Source: a virus
Reading direction: 5' to 3' (one strand)
IMG/VR virus record: IMGVR_UViG_3300050821_009430
Coordinates: 1-64,000 of that record
Length of the DNA stretch: 64,000 nucleotides
Below the pieces are notes generated by a model. That model was given only the letters and a program-made list of their open reading frames with translations, was not told the DNA's origin and searched no databases. Each line of letters starts with the position of its first letter. Positions within the stretch are counted from its first letter, which is position 1. The translations under genes were made by a program, and so were the position numbers. Positions 17,265 through 24,960 of this stretch are shown one piece after another.

Positions 17265-17579
17265 TTACTTTCCTTTTTTCAGTGCGGTTTTTGCTCGATT
17301 ATAAAACAGAGACTTTTTGTGCCGAAGAATATGTGAAGCATAGGCCCGTAGGTGTGCCTCTGACAGCACAATTTCAGATGATTGGCCACGCCGGGGCGCT
17401 GACATGCTCTTGACGGCCCGCACAAGTGACTGAGGGAACCACCAACTTTCGTTTGTTTCAAAAATCCAGCAGTGGAACTCTGACATGGTATCAATTGAAT
17501 CTGATACCCACATAAGATCGGCTTCCGCTTCACCAAGCGGCGTCAGCAATATTTTTTCAATGTGGACTATTTCAGGCAC
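17265..17579 (-). CDS. hypothetical small protein
   Basis: One hundred and four residues with a Trp-rich middle (CWIFETNESWWFP) and a basic C-terminus (RHKKSLFYNRAKTALKKGK). Not recognised. Gene spacing of one to five bases on both sides places it firmly in the operon. Confidence 0.6.
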   Translation of the reverse strand: MPEIVHIEKILLTPLGEAEADLMWVSDSIDTMSEFHCWIFETNESWWFPQSLVRAVKSMSAPRRGQSSEIVLSEAHLRAYASHILRHKKSLFYNRAKTALKKGK

Positions 17580-17584
17580 AGCAC

Positions 17585-18142
17585 TCAGCGATATTCTTTG
17601 GCATATTCAACAAGAACCGTACTGCCCTTGGCTTCGAATGCGTTCTGATACGCTGACACAATCATGCCTGCATCAATCAATCTTACAAGAGCCGTAGTTC
17701 GAAACATGCGCCTGAATGCTTCGGTGAAATCGGCGTCATGCTGGGATTGCGGATTGAAAGGGTGCGAACTGGGGGCAGCTACCCTGATAATGACCTTGGG
17801 CCAATAACCGCCACTAGAATACAACGGAATACGATCAAGATGATTAACAAGCTGATCGGCTGCCCGCAACATGAAGTTCCATCTTGGAATAATACAAACC
17901 GGAACATAACCGTTCAGGCTCATGCCAATACACATGCCCATTTGCATTTCTTCGGCCACTGGCATTTCAATACGCTTGTCAATAGGCACACCCGTCAAAG
18001 AACTACTTAGCGCCGTGCCCTCACAGCCAACACCCTGACCAAAGAACATCACTCGTTCCTGCTGACCAAGCCACGTCATGGCCCGGCTTAGCTCACCATT
18101 ATAGCTCACGGTTCTCCCGAATAAGCTTCCGTACAAACTCAT
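17585..18142 (-). CDS. E1-beta-like pyrimidine-binding half of a TPP enzyme
   Basis: The 185-residue protein matches the pyrimidine-binding domain of E1 beta/transketolase proteins. EMPVAEEMQMGMCIGMSLNG holds the Glu that activates the thiamine cofactor; FFGQGVGCEGTALSSS is the early segment. It lacks the C-terminal transketolase domain of full E1 beta (usual length about 330). The ATG at 18142 overlaps the stop of the alpha-like partner (ATGA), so the two subunits are made together. Reaction unknown; presumably a 2-keto or ketose substrate. Confidence 0.8.
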   Translation of the reverse strand: MSLYGSLFGRTVSYNGELSRAMTWLGQQERVMFFGQGVGCEGTALSSSLTGVPIDKRIEMPVAEEMQMGMCIGMSLNGYVPVCIIPRWNFMLRAADQLVNHLDRIPLYSSGGYWPKVIIRVAAPSSHPFNPQSQHDADFTEAFRRMFRTTALVRLIDAGMIVSAYQNAFEAKGSTVLVEYAKEYR

Positions 18143-18732
18143 TGCATGTGAACCCAACGGCCACTTCCGACATGCGGATAAGATAATTCATAATGGTATC
18201 TGCGAACGTTTATATCGTGATTGCCACCCCACACCGCTTTGGTATCGGTAGCTACCGACTTGCCATTGTCCTCGACAATAACGACCAAGGGCAAGTCATG
18301 GCCGCGTGCATAGCGAGTGCACTCGTGCACAATGCCTGACATCGCCGCCATATCGCCAATGAAGCAATAGACCTTGTCACCTTTACCGTCACGCTTAGCG
18401 GCCCAAGCCAGCCCCAGCGCCACCGGCACTATGCCCCCTACCATGGCTGAACAAATCACACGCTGTTGGGGAAAGCACAACGCAATGGAACGGCCTTCAA
18501 GAATGGCAGCTTTGAGTTCTTCAGGGGGCACACCCTTCAAGAGGCAATGCAGGTGGCTTCGCCAAGTCCCACCTACCCAATCGTTTTCTTTTATATTGTC
18601 AAATATGTCAATCAGGGTTTGCTCATTGCCCCCGCCCAAATGAACCGGGGCCTTGATCTTACCCGCATTGAATTTGGCAACAATATCTGCTTCAAACGCC
18701 TTCAGCGTTTCAACCGTGTGCCCGGTATCCAT
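18139..18732 (-). CDS. E1-alpha-like TPP-binding half of a TPP enzyme
   Basis: The 197-residue protein has the E1-alpha layout: TWRSHLHCLLKGVPPEELKA, SAMVGGIVPVALGLAWAAKR and the cofactor motif GDM...EDN (residues about 127-156). The motif is normally GDG; Met replaces Gly. It is much shorter than pyruvate dehydrogenase E1 alpha (about 320-360). With the beta-like gene it should form one TPP active site. No E2 or E3 partner is nearby, so a free decarboxylase or transketolase-like reaction in sugar synthesis is more likely than a dehydrogenase complex. Confidence 0.8.
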   Translation of the reverse strand: MDTGHTVETLKAFEADIVAKFNAGKIKAPVHLGGGNEQTLIDIFDNIKENDWVGGTWRSHLHCLLKGVPPEELKAAILEGRSIALCFPQQRVICSAMVGGIVPVALGLAWAAKRDGKGDKVYCFIGDMAAMSGIVHECTRYARGHDLPLVVIVEDNGKSVATDTKAVWGGNHDINVRRYHYELSYPHVGSGRWVHMQ

Positions 18733-19856
18733 TACAAAAATTCCATATGCGGGGGCTGCGGCTCGTTTGAAAAGGCCACGGTGCCTTTCATGAATTTATC
18801 CAGCCAAGAATTAGTGTTCGTCTGCAAACAATTAGGCCCGCAAGATTTCTGTGCATCAAATTCATCGGAGCCAAGATACCTGATCACTTCCCAGTAACGG
18901 TCACTGGCCCAAATGTCTTTGAACCGTGTGTCGCAGATATTCCCAATATGAAATTTTTTGTACTTTTCGTTAAAAAGGAACCCACAGGGGGCCACAAGAC
19001 CGCTACCGGATACCTGAAGAATAAACGGAGGGCCATAACAGCGCTGATAGTCACGTTTGCCCTCATTGACCAGCCTGCCCCACTTCACACTCACCCTGAA
19101 AGTATCGTCTGTATAGGTTTCAATCTCACGAAACTTATCTTCAAGTGCGGCATACTTAGAGTAATCAACGCCAAGCTGCCCCTCCACATCATCAGCACAA
19201 TGCTTGATGACCAAATAATCGGGCCTAAGGACATCACGACAAAGCTTGGCCAACGGTATGATTTCATCCTCGTCTTCAGGCATACAAACCATCTGGACAT
19301 TAATATTGACCGGCAAATTATCGCGGTGCTTGATTGCCATGGCATCCTTGATGTTCTGAATAACACGATCAAAGAACACCTTATTCAAACCCATGGTTTT
19401 GGCGTAGCCCTCACGGGTGCCTGCACCAAAATGAAAGCGCAAATAGCTGAGACACGGCAGCAACCGTTCCAACACCACCTTGTTCAGCACCACGCCATTG
19501 CTGGAAGCGCCAGTGGCAATGCCAAGCGCATGAGCATATTCCACAGCCTCAAGATAGTTCTTGTGCACCGTAGATTCGCCATCGCTGATAAATGAAATGC
19601 CCTTGACACCAATCTCGGCCGCATCTTCAAGAAAGTTGAACACCACTTCCTTGGTCTGATACTTGCGCTCGTTTTCCTGAAGCATGGCGTAGCAACACCG
19701 GCAGGAAGCCTGACATTCTCTCGTCATGGCATAATCAATGGTGATAGGAGCTATTTTTTCGCCGCGTTGCCATGCCAAAACTCTATCTTTATACCAGCCT
19801 ACTTTGGTGCCATCAATGATAAGCTGCTTGGTGAAATCCTGTGTCTGTTCGCTCAT
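18732..19856 (-). CDS. radical SAM protein with SPASM-like C-terminus
   Basis: The 374-residue enzyme has the 4Fe-4S cluster motif CQASCRCCYA (C-x3-C-x2-C, about residues 49-56), GISFISDGEST as the SAM-contact region, and a C-terminal Cys set (CGFLFN, CGPNCLQTN) like SPASM auxiliary-cluster domains. Such enzymes do radical chemistry on sugars or peptides. It sits between the TPP pair and the sugar isomerase genes, which points to modification of an activated sugar or carrier. Substrate unknown. Confidence 0.85.
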   Translation of the reverse strand: MSEQTQDFTKQLIIDGTKVGWYKDRVLAWQRGEKIAPITIDYAMTRECQASCRCCYAMLQENERKYQTKEVVFNFLEDAAEIGVKGISFISDGESTVHKNYLEAVEYAHALGIATGASSNGVVLNKVVLERLLPCLSYLRFHFGAGTREGYAKTMGLNKVFFDRVIQNIKDAMAIKHRDNLPVNINVQMVCMPEDEDEIIPLAKLCRDVLRPDYLVIKHCADDVEGQLGVDYSKYAALEDKFREIETYTDDTFRVSVKWGRLVNEGKRDYQRCYGPPFILQVSGSGLVAPCGFLFNEKYKKFHIGNICDTRFKDIWASDRYWEVIRYLGSDEFDAQKSCGPNCLQTNTNSWLDKFMKGTVAFSNEPQPPHMEFL

Positions 19857-20041
19857 ATGGCATCGTCTTTCTTCAATTTCTGCCGGGGCTTGTTCTGATC
19901 GCGCATCGTATCCATGAACACTTCGGCGCGCACACCAAGCATCTTTCTGGCTAAGCGCTCAACCTCAAGCAAGAACGACCCCTTGTCAATGCCGTGGAAA
20001 CCTTCGCCAAGAAACTTGATATTGATCGGGTAATCAGACAT
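19853..20041 (-). CDS. small protein coupled to radical SAM gene
   Basis: The 62-residue protein (MSDYPINIKFLGEGFHGIDK) has a helix with acidic and basic faces (FLLEVERLARKML). Its stop overlaps the start of the radical SAM gene (ATGA), and its own start has GGTGA upstream. Tight coupling suggests it is a partner or carrier for that enzyme, but there is no clear carrier motif. Confidence 0.55.
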   Translation of the reverse strand: MSDYPINIKFLGEGFHGIDKGSFLLEVERLARKMLGVRAEVFMDTMRDQNKPRQKLKKDDAI

Positions 20042-20042
20042 T

Positions 20043-20186
20043 TCAATCACCATAGATGCCATACCGAGGGCCACATTCAAGGCACACACCGCCTATAAAA
20101 TAAATTAGAAGAAATGGAAACCAGAACCCGCGCACACCGGCTATGACCATGCCAACCGCACAAATTATGGCAAAAGGCTTTCTCAT
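20043..20186 (-). CDS. small membrane protein (47 aa)
   Basis: The frame MRKPFAIICAVGMVIAGVRG continues with FWFPFLLIYFIGG and ends at TGA 20045-20043. It has two hydrophobic stretches. Its ATG overlaps the stop of the isomerase gene (ATGA) and its stop is one base from the next start, so it fills the gap exactly. No family recognised. Confidence 0.55.
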   Translation of the reverse strand: MRKPFAIICAVGMVIAGVRGFWFPFLLIYFIGGVCLECGPRYGIYGD

Positions 20187-20755
20187 GCCGCTATTTCTTT
20201 ACTTCGTTTTTCTTCCATGAGAGCATCACACACCGCATGTAAAAGAATACTGTGAGCCAGTTCAACGCAGCCGTAGCTTTCCGACGGCACATAAAAGCTT
20301 ATATCGCCAATGATGCGTAACTTGTTGTGTGGATGGAAGCCGGTAAAGGTCATGACAAACATCCGCTTCTCATGCCCGGCTTTTGCCGCCTGAATAATAT
20401 TTCGTGAAGCACCTGAACTTGAAATAGCAATTAAAATATCGTTCGGTCTGCCGTGACATTCAACCTGCTTGGCATAAGCTTCGTCATAGCCAAAATCATT
20501 GGCTAAGCAGGTCAATGCCGAGGGATCGGAAAGCACCATGGCCCGCAGCCCGGCATTTTTCACAAGGTCAATCACAACGTGACTGGCAATGGCCGAGGAA
20601 CCGCCATTGCCAATAACCAGTATCTTGCCGCCGTTACCGTCAACCCAGCGAAGCAGGCTGACAACTTCACCCAATCCTTTTTCCAATGTCAGTTCGCCCG
20701 TGACCAGTGTATTGCCCACCGCCACCATAAGCGACGCAATGTAATCTTTTATCAT
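20183..20755 (-). CDS. gmhA: SIS-domain sugar-phosphate isomerase, GmhA-like
   Basis: The 190-residue protein is a single SIS domain with KILVIGNGGSSAIASHVVID, SALTCLANDFGYDEAYAKQV and ILIAISSSGASRNIIQAAKA, the signature of phosphoheptose isomerase GmhA and close relatives. GmhA converts sedoheptulose-7-phosphate to D-glycero-D-manno-heptose-7-phosphate. Length fits the family. ATG at 20755 overlaps the HldE-like stop. Pairing with an HldE-like enzyme supports a heptose route; a different phosphosugar substrate cannot be excluded. Confidence 0.8.
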   Translation of the reverse strand: MIKDYIASLMVAVGNTLVTGELTLEKGLGEVVSLLRWVDGNGGKILVIGNGGSSAIASHVVIDLVKNAGLRAMVLSDPSALTCLANDFGYDEAYAKQVECHGRPNDILIAISSSGASRNIIQAAKAGHEKRMFVMTFTGFHPHNKLRIIGDISFYVPSESYGCVELAHSILLHAVCDALMEEKRSKEIAA

Positions 20756-22077
20756 TTGAGAAGCCATTCGATGTTTTTCAAAATGTCATCGCGGCCAACA
20801 TGCTGGCGGTGACCCAATATAGCGGTTTTGAGGCCACCCGCAACATTGCCTACAAAGGCCGCCAGTTCAAGCGGCAGCCCGGCCGCTACCAGGGGGGCAC
20901 TCACGGCTAAAAACGCATCACCGGCCCCCATAGTGTCAAAGCCGGTGCTTACAAACGCGGGTATGGCAACATCACCCACCAAGCAACCGTAGCGGCCCCG
21001 CGTGATGACTATATTTTCGGTTTGCAGCCTGTTGGCAATCCGCCGAACAATCTGCGGTAATGCAATATGACGGTCCCTGACCGTCAGCATGGCTTCCGGC
21101 TCGTCCACGCAAACATAATCGGCCCGGTGATAATTGAACACACTATTGAAACCGTAGTTCCCGGCATTGGCCTGGGCCGTCACGGCAAGGAACTTTGCGG
21201 TTTGCAACGCCTCACGCTCAAGCTGACCCAGCAAGCCATGACCAAAATCAAAAGCAATGCACAAGTCAGCCTGAACAATCAGTTCACCAAGTTTCTTTCT
21301 AAAGCTGACCCGTTCGTCGGCTTCAATTTCTATTTCCCTGCTTGAATAAACCTCAAACAGCTTGCGTGAGAAATCGGCATCGACAAAACGTGTTTTGGTG
21401 ATGGTGGCAAAACTGGTAATCACTTCGGCCCCGCGCCACTCACCGTGCTTGGCGGCGGCCCGCACCCCACCATTGAACTTTTCCGTGTTGGTGCCTACCA
21501 CCGCAAGGATAAATTCCTTTGACGGCTTGGCCAAAGGCTTCACGTAACGGTATTCGTCTATGACGGTTTCACCTATAAAGGCTATCTTGAGTTTATCCGC
21601 CCTTTCAAATGCCTGAAGAATATCTGGCAGGTATTTACGCACACCTTCAATATAGGCCAAGGCAGCATCGCTGAGTTTGACGGTACGCAATAGTTCGGTT
21701 GAGGACCACTTTTCGGCGGTAGTGATATGAAAGCTGCCGCCAATCAGCTCCACCGCCTCACGTTCAATGGCCAGATAAGGATTATCGGTATTGGCATAAT
21801 CGGGGCCTTTGACGTAAACCGCAGGCTTGATTTTATAGATAGAATCAACCGCCGTGCCGGTTTCACTGATAATCACTTCGTCCACACATTCCAGCGATAA
21901 TAATGCTTCGCGGCGCTGCTCGGCGGTGAAGTGCGGCCTACCGGGGCCTTTATTGACGTGGGCATCGCAGGTGATGCTGACCACCAGCCGGTCACCCAAG
22001 GAACGGGCTTCCGTCAAATGACGGATATGACCCAAATGCAATAAATCAAAACAGCCATGGGCTAGAACGGTATTCAT
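20752..22077 (-). CDS. bifunctional nucleotidylyltransferase/PfkB sugar kinase, HldE-like with swapped domains
   Basis: The 441-residue protein starts with a cytidylyltransferase-like domain (AHGCFDLLHLGHIRHL, the HxGH motif, residues about 6-21; VYVKGPDY) and ends with a ribokinase/PfkB domain (FNGGVRAAAK, NIVITRGRYG, GFDTMGAGDAF with the catalytic Asp). HldE of E. coli has kinase first and transferase second; here the order is reversed. It would phosphorylate a heptose-phosphate-like sugar and activate it with a nucleotide. ATG at 22077 overlaps the stop of a tiny membrane gene; a longer in-frame start at 22155 would add a hydrophobic leader and is unlikely. Confidence 0.83.
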   Translation of the reverse strand: MNTVLAHGCFDLLHLGHIRHLTEARSLGDRLVVSITCDAHVNKGPGRPHFTAEQRREALLSLECVDEVIISETGTAVDSIYKIKPAVYVKGPDYANTDNPYLAIEREAVELIGGSFHITTAEKWSSTELLRTVKLSDAALAYIEGVRKYLPDILQAFERADKLKIAFIGETVIDEYRYVKPLAKPSKEFILAVVGTNTEKFNGGVRAAAKHGEWRGAEVITSFATITKTRFVDADFSRKLFEVYSSREIEIEADERVSFRKKLGELIVQADLCIAFDFGHGLLGQLEREALQTAKFLAVTAQANAGNYGFNSVFNYHRADYVCVDEPEAMLTVRDRHIALPQIVRRIANRLQTENIVITRGRYGCLVGDVAIPAFVSTGFDTMGAGDAFLAVSAPLVAAGLPLELAAFVGNVAGGLKTAILGHRQHVGRDDILKNIEWLLK

Positions 22078-22205
22078 GGAAAGTACCAATACCAAGCATA
22101 TTCCAACAAAGGCCACCAAATCAAAATACCCAAAACGGTCACACTCATAAAACACAACAGCAGAAGCGCCACGATCAGGTTTTCAATAGTGAAGTAGTGG
22201 ATCAT
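22074..22205 (-). CDS. small membrane protein (43 aa)
   Basis: The frame MIHYFTIENLIVALLLLCFM is followed by a second hydrophobic stretch and ends WYWYFP. Its TGA overlaps the HldE-like ATG (ATGA). It is one membrane span or a hairpin. No family recognised; the overlap and composition support a real gene. Confidence 0.55.
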   Translation of the reverse strand: MIHYFTIENLIVALLLLCFMSVTVLGILIWWPLLEYAWYWYFP

Positions 22206-22214
22206 AAGAAATCT

Positions 22215-22397
22215 TTACCCCAGATCATCACCACAACACTGACAACGCATATCAGGCGAATTACCGCTGGAATACCAGATCACCCCGGCAGGGTGACCGC
22301 GTAACCGGCACCAAAGGATCTGCCACGTTTGTTCTTCACGATCCCATTCAACAGGAGCGAACAGGTAACGCCACCAGGACAGGTAAAACCAGCGCAT
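22215..22397 (-). CDS. small zinc-ribbon-like protein, first gene of leftward operon
   Basis: Sixty residues, Trp-rich at the N-terminus and ending RLRGHPAGVIWYSSGNSPDM then CQCCGDDLG. The conserved RGHP...GV.WY...PDM.C..CGDDLG pattern is known from small phage proteins and would bind zinc with Cys and His. No ribosome site is seen, and the ATG sits 5 bases after the promoter -10 box, so it could be read from a leaderless mRNA. Confidence 0.65.
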   Translation of the reverse strand: MRWFYLSWWRYLFAPVEWDREEQTWQILWCRLRGHPAGVIWYSSGNSPDMRCQCCGDDLG

Positions 22398-22402
22398 GCC
22401 TG

Positions 22403-22431
22403 ATTATACGTTCGTAGGGGTAAGAATACAA
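22403..22431 (-). promoter_or_regulatory. sigma70-type promoter of the leftward sugar/head operon
   Basis: On the minus strand TTGTAT (22431-22426) and a perfect TATAAT (22408-22403) are 17 bases apart. Transcription would start at about 22397-22396, at the first codon of the next gene. It is the best promoter sequence seen ahead of the long leftward block. Confidence 0.65.
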
Positions 22432-22442
22432 TGTTATCTAAA

Positions 22443-22457
22443 CGATAACAATTATCG
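22443..22457. promoter_or_regulatory. operator-like palindrome
   Basis: CGATAA-CAA-TTATCG is a perfect 15-base palindrome 12 bases upstream of the -35 box. The half site CGATAAT recurs at 22524-22530. It may be a regulator site for the leftward operon. Confidence 0.45.
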
Positions 22458-22755
22458 AATCTTACTCAGCGATTCGTGGGGACTTGATTTTATGCACGTA
22501 TGCAGGAATACTATTACTTCTTTCGATAATCATTTTAGAATCTTGGTGCGTAATTCGACGGGAACCGGCACAGCCACACAGGGGGAGGGGGACCTCTTTT
22601 CATCTTCATCGCACATCCATGCCCCAGCCCGGTATTGTGCTCTAGAGCCATGGTGGCCGTGCGGTAGCTCCTGATCCAGAGGAAGGATCAGGAGCTTGGA
22701 TGCTTTGACTACCCCATAAGAGTTAGGTTAGCGGCATTCGCGCCGCGCTGCCCAT
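22458..22755. other. non-coding region ending in a 12-bp hairpin
   Basis: No convincing gene is seen. Near its right end AGCTCCTGATCC (22666-22677) pairs perfectly with GGATCAGGAGCT (22685-22696) around the loop AGAGGAA. No U-run follows. The hairpin lies behind the leftward 22756-22992 gene and may act as its 3' end. The CCAGAGGAAGG loop segment recurs near 23929. Confidence 0.55.
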
Positions 22756-22992
22756 TTAACCCTGTTGCTGGTCGAACCGCTTTTCCATTTCCAAATCTCG
22801 CAATTCCGTTCCACTCTCGCCAATCTCGGAATAGAACACGTAATCAGCCGGTCCCTCATATTCGTCATACGCGGGGCAACCCCAAGTGCCCGGACCGTTC
22901 TCCGGATCGCCGTCGTCAAATTCAGCTTCATGTGCGGTGTACTTATACCCCAACGCCAACAGATGCTCGTGTAAAGCTAAGTTGAATGGCAT
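22756..22992 (-). CDS. small acidic protein
   Basis: The 78-residue protein (MPFNLALHEHLLALGYKY) has AAGGAG before its ATG. The middle is acidic (EFDDGDPENGPG) with aromatic residues (YEGPADYVFYSEIG). Not recognised. It is transcribed away from the rightward gene at 23251, in the switch region, where small regulators are common, but no DNA-binding motif is visible. Confidence 0.6.
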   Translation of the reverse strand: MPFNLALHEHLLALGYKYTAHEAEFDDGDPENGPGTWGCPAYDEYEGPADYVFYSEIGESGTELRDLEMEKRFDQQQG

Positions 22993-23121
22993 AGCTTTGC
23001 TCCTTTGATTTGAGTTCACTCTAGACAGATAGCAGAACACAAAGCATCTTTCGAGATAATAAGCTATAAAAGATAACATACCGCCATGCAGAAATAACAT
23101 GGGTTTTATCGTTTATAGCTA

Positions 23122-23150
23122 TTGAAATTATCACGGCTTTAAAGTACTTT
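23122..23150 (+). promoter_or_regulatory. possible rightward promoter
   Basis: TTGAAA (23122-23127) and TACTTT (23145-23150) are 17 bases apart, about 100 bases before the gene at 23251. The -10 is weak. Confidence 0.35.
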
Positions 23151-23250
23151 CGTTTTGTTAGCTGGCGCACACATACCCGTTACAAGCGCCCTTGAAACCC
23201 TCACAGTGGCAGCCCTGACAAGCTGCGGTAACGGGCAGAAGGAAGAAGCT

Positions 23251-23772
23251 ATGAGCAACGTGAAACATATCAGCTATTACACCAACGTCACGCAGCAGTG
23301 GTCAAAGCCCCTGGGGGCCAAACCCACTGAGGCGCAACTGTCACTGGCCCATGTGTTTGGGCGACCGGGCAAGCAAAGCTTGGCGGTGGCAATGGCGTTG
23401 CGTGACGGCGGCGTGACCGGCAGTCAGGTCAAACTGGCGTCAAGCCTGTTTGACGGCAAAGCTACCCCGCAGTTGAACCACATGCGTGACTTGATCAAGG
23501 CCCGCATGTTCAACCGTGAGGCGGTGCCGGGTGCCTACGCCATTACCCTGGGGCCAAAGGGTCAACAGTTTGTTGACCTGCATGGTGCCAAGGCGGTTGA
23601 AAAACTGGCTGACAAAGCGGCCGGTGACAAGCCCGTCAAGGCCGGCAAAAAGGCCAAGGTGAGCAAGCCGCGTAAGGCCAAGGCTGAAACCGTGACCATC
23701 ACTGAAACCGCGCCTGAGGCGGTTGTGGTGCCGGTCAGCGGTGAAGCCCCGGCTAAGCACGCTACCGCGTAA
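23251..23772 (+). CDS. helix-rich DNA-binding-like protein with Lys/Ala tail
   Basis: The 173-residue protein (MSNVKHISYYTNVTQQWSKP) has a folded first part with KQSLAVAMALRDGGVTGSQV and MRDLIKARMFNREAVPGAYA, which reads like a winged-helix unit, then a basic tail with KAGKKAKVSKPRKAKAETVT. The layout is shared with the proteins at 33331 and 51565. GGAAGAA precedes the ATG. It may coat or regulate phage DNA. A strong terminator follows. Confidence 0.65.
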   Translation: MSNVKHISYYTNVTQQWSKPLGAKPTEAQLSLAHVFGRPGKQSLAVAMALRDGGVTGSQVKLASSLFDGKATPQLNHMRDLIKARMFNREAVPGAYAITLGPKGQQFVDLHGAKAVEKLADKAAGDKPVKAGKKAKVSKPRKAKAETVTITETAPEAVVVPVSGEAPAKHATA

Positions 23773-23779
23773 CTGAGCT

Positions 23780-23812
23780 AGCCCCGCGCAAATGCGGGGC
23801 TACTTTCATTTG
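23780..23812 (+). terminator. rho-independent terminator
   Basis: AGCCCCGC (23780-23787) pairs perfectly with GCGGGGCT (23794-23801), loop GCAAAT, followed by the T-rich ACTTTCATTTG. It ends the gene at 23251. Confidence 0.85.
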
Positions 23813-23819
23813 CTTGTCC

Positions 23820-24130
23820 TGCATCTTCCTCTAGAGTCACCCACATCTAATCCCATCGTCGTTTTCCAGACGAACCAAGCCATAACCTCATCGGCTCATC
23901 GCCCGTGAAAACTCATCCAGTGATCTTCCAGAGGAAGGGTAAGGCCGTCGTCCAGAGCGGCCTAAATGGCTCATCTCACTGGTTCAGGAAGTAATGATTG
24001 GGTGTCTTCGGGAGGAGCTGAAGCCGTCGTCGCCGTTGGCCGCCAAGCGACGCGTCGGCGACGATAGCTCCTAAAGATCACCTTGTCAAGCCCCTAAACC
24101 TCATCCAGCATGATCCAGACAACCCCAATA
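23820..24130. other. non-coding region with four hairpins (candidate structured RNA)
   Basis: No gene is seen. CGTC..GACG occurs near 23860; CTTCC-AGA-GGAAG at 23925-23937; AGGCCG/CGGCCT at 23942-23963 with CCAGA in its loop; and a long stem with AGGAGCT/AGCTCCT (24013-24072) enclosing TCGTCGCCG/CGGCGACGA. Short CTCATC motifs separate them. It lies between convergent gene ends. It may be a bidirectional terminator or an RNA with a function; strand cannot be decided. Confidence 0.55.
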
Positions 24131-24141
24131 ATCAATAAACC

Positions 24142-24429
24142 TCATCGTCTAACCCTGTATACGGCTCCGCAGGAAGCATAAGCAGCAGCAAGCGTACGTC
24201 GCATGATCTCATCTGATTGGATCTTCCAACACACAGGGCAATAGGTGCGTCTGCATATCAATAGCCGTGGTTCCTTACCATTCCATCCACCACCCCTCTT
24301 AGGCGCTCTTACCAGCATTACCTGCCTATGCTGCCCGCAAAACCACTCCCCCACCATGGTGCGAAGTATCTCCTCAGAACCACGATAGAAAACTTCCACC
24401 TTTGCGCTTCGCACCATATAAAGCTTCAT
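24142..24429 (-). CDS. Cys-rich small protein
   Basis: The 95-residue protein (MKLYMVRSAKVEVFYRGSEE) contains WFCGQHRQVML and ICRRTYCPVCWK, a Cys/His set that could bind zinc. AAGG lies nine bases before ATG 24429. It overlaps the upstream gene by 56 bases, so the start may be the later Met at 24417. Family not recognised. Confidence 0.5.
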   Translation of the reverse strand: MKLYMVRSAKVEVFYRGSEEILRTMVGEWFCGQHRQVMLVRAPKRGGGWNGKEPRLLICRRTYCPVCWKIQSDEIMRRTLAAAYASCGAVYRVRR

Positions 24430-24649
24430 TCTGGGCCTTCATGGCAACGTCCTGTTCCTTGAAAACATAATTTGCATACTCAAATTGAGTCCCCTGTTTC
24501 TTCACCCATACCTTGCCACCCCTAAGTTCCATCGTACCTTTGGCTTGTCCTTCTATGAATTTAGGCAATCCTATTGACTTATTGAGTGGTTCCCACCACT
24601 CAACCTTGGCAGTTAATGCGCCCAATAAATTGCCTAGATCATCCATCAT
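24374..24649 (-). CDS. paralogous small protein A (PxFIEGxAKGTM family)
   Basis: The 91-residue protein has WWEPLNKSIGLPKFIEGQAK followed by GTMELRGGKVWVKKQG. The core (LPKFIEGQAKGTM) is repeated with changes in the two genes upstream. No known domain. The basic beta-rich second half might bind nucleic acid. Confidence 0.55.
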   Translation of the reverse strand: MMDDLGNLLGALTAKVEWWEPLNKSIGLPKFIEGQAKGTMELRGGKVWVKKQGTQFEYANYVFKEQDVAMKAQNEALYGAKRKGGSFLSWF

Positions 24650-24702
24650 CCTGATCTACCCCGCTCTTCGCCCTTACCCATCTTCCACCATAATCTGATT
24701 CT

Positions 24703-24960
24703 TCATATTATTGGTGTCTTCGTAGGATCATCTACAAAGTACCATTCAACCGGCTCAGGGCGGCCGCTGATCCCCGGCCTCCACTTTAATTTAACCTGAC
24801 GGCTAACATGATTTAATCCAACGTCCCGCATGGTTTTTCTAGCTAAACCCTCAATATATTGAGGAATGGTAATCCCTGCTTTTGGCACCAACGGTATCCA
24901 AAAAGTGCCATCCGGGCGTGCCTGTGGCCTATTGCCCGGTGTTAGGATTGGAGCGACCAT
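24703..24960 (-). CDS. paralogous small protein B
   Basis: The 85-residue protein has TFWIPLVPKAGITIPQYIEG then LARKTMRDVGLNHVSRQVKLK. ITIPQYIEGLARKTM matches the core of its neighbours. Its start overlaps the end of the gene upstream by 32 bases. Function unknown. Confidence 0.55.
   Translation of the reverse strand: MVAPILTPGNRPQARPDGTFWIPLVPKAGITIPQYIEGLARKTMRDVGLNHVSRQVKLKWRPGISGRPEPVEWYFVDDPTKTPII

Noticed and set aside
22078-22155. N-terminal extension of the HldE-like enzyme to 22155
   Set aside because: The extra residues are hydrophobic and out of character; the ATGA overlap with the small membrane gene supports the start at 22077.
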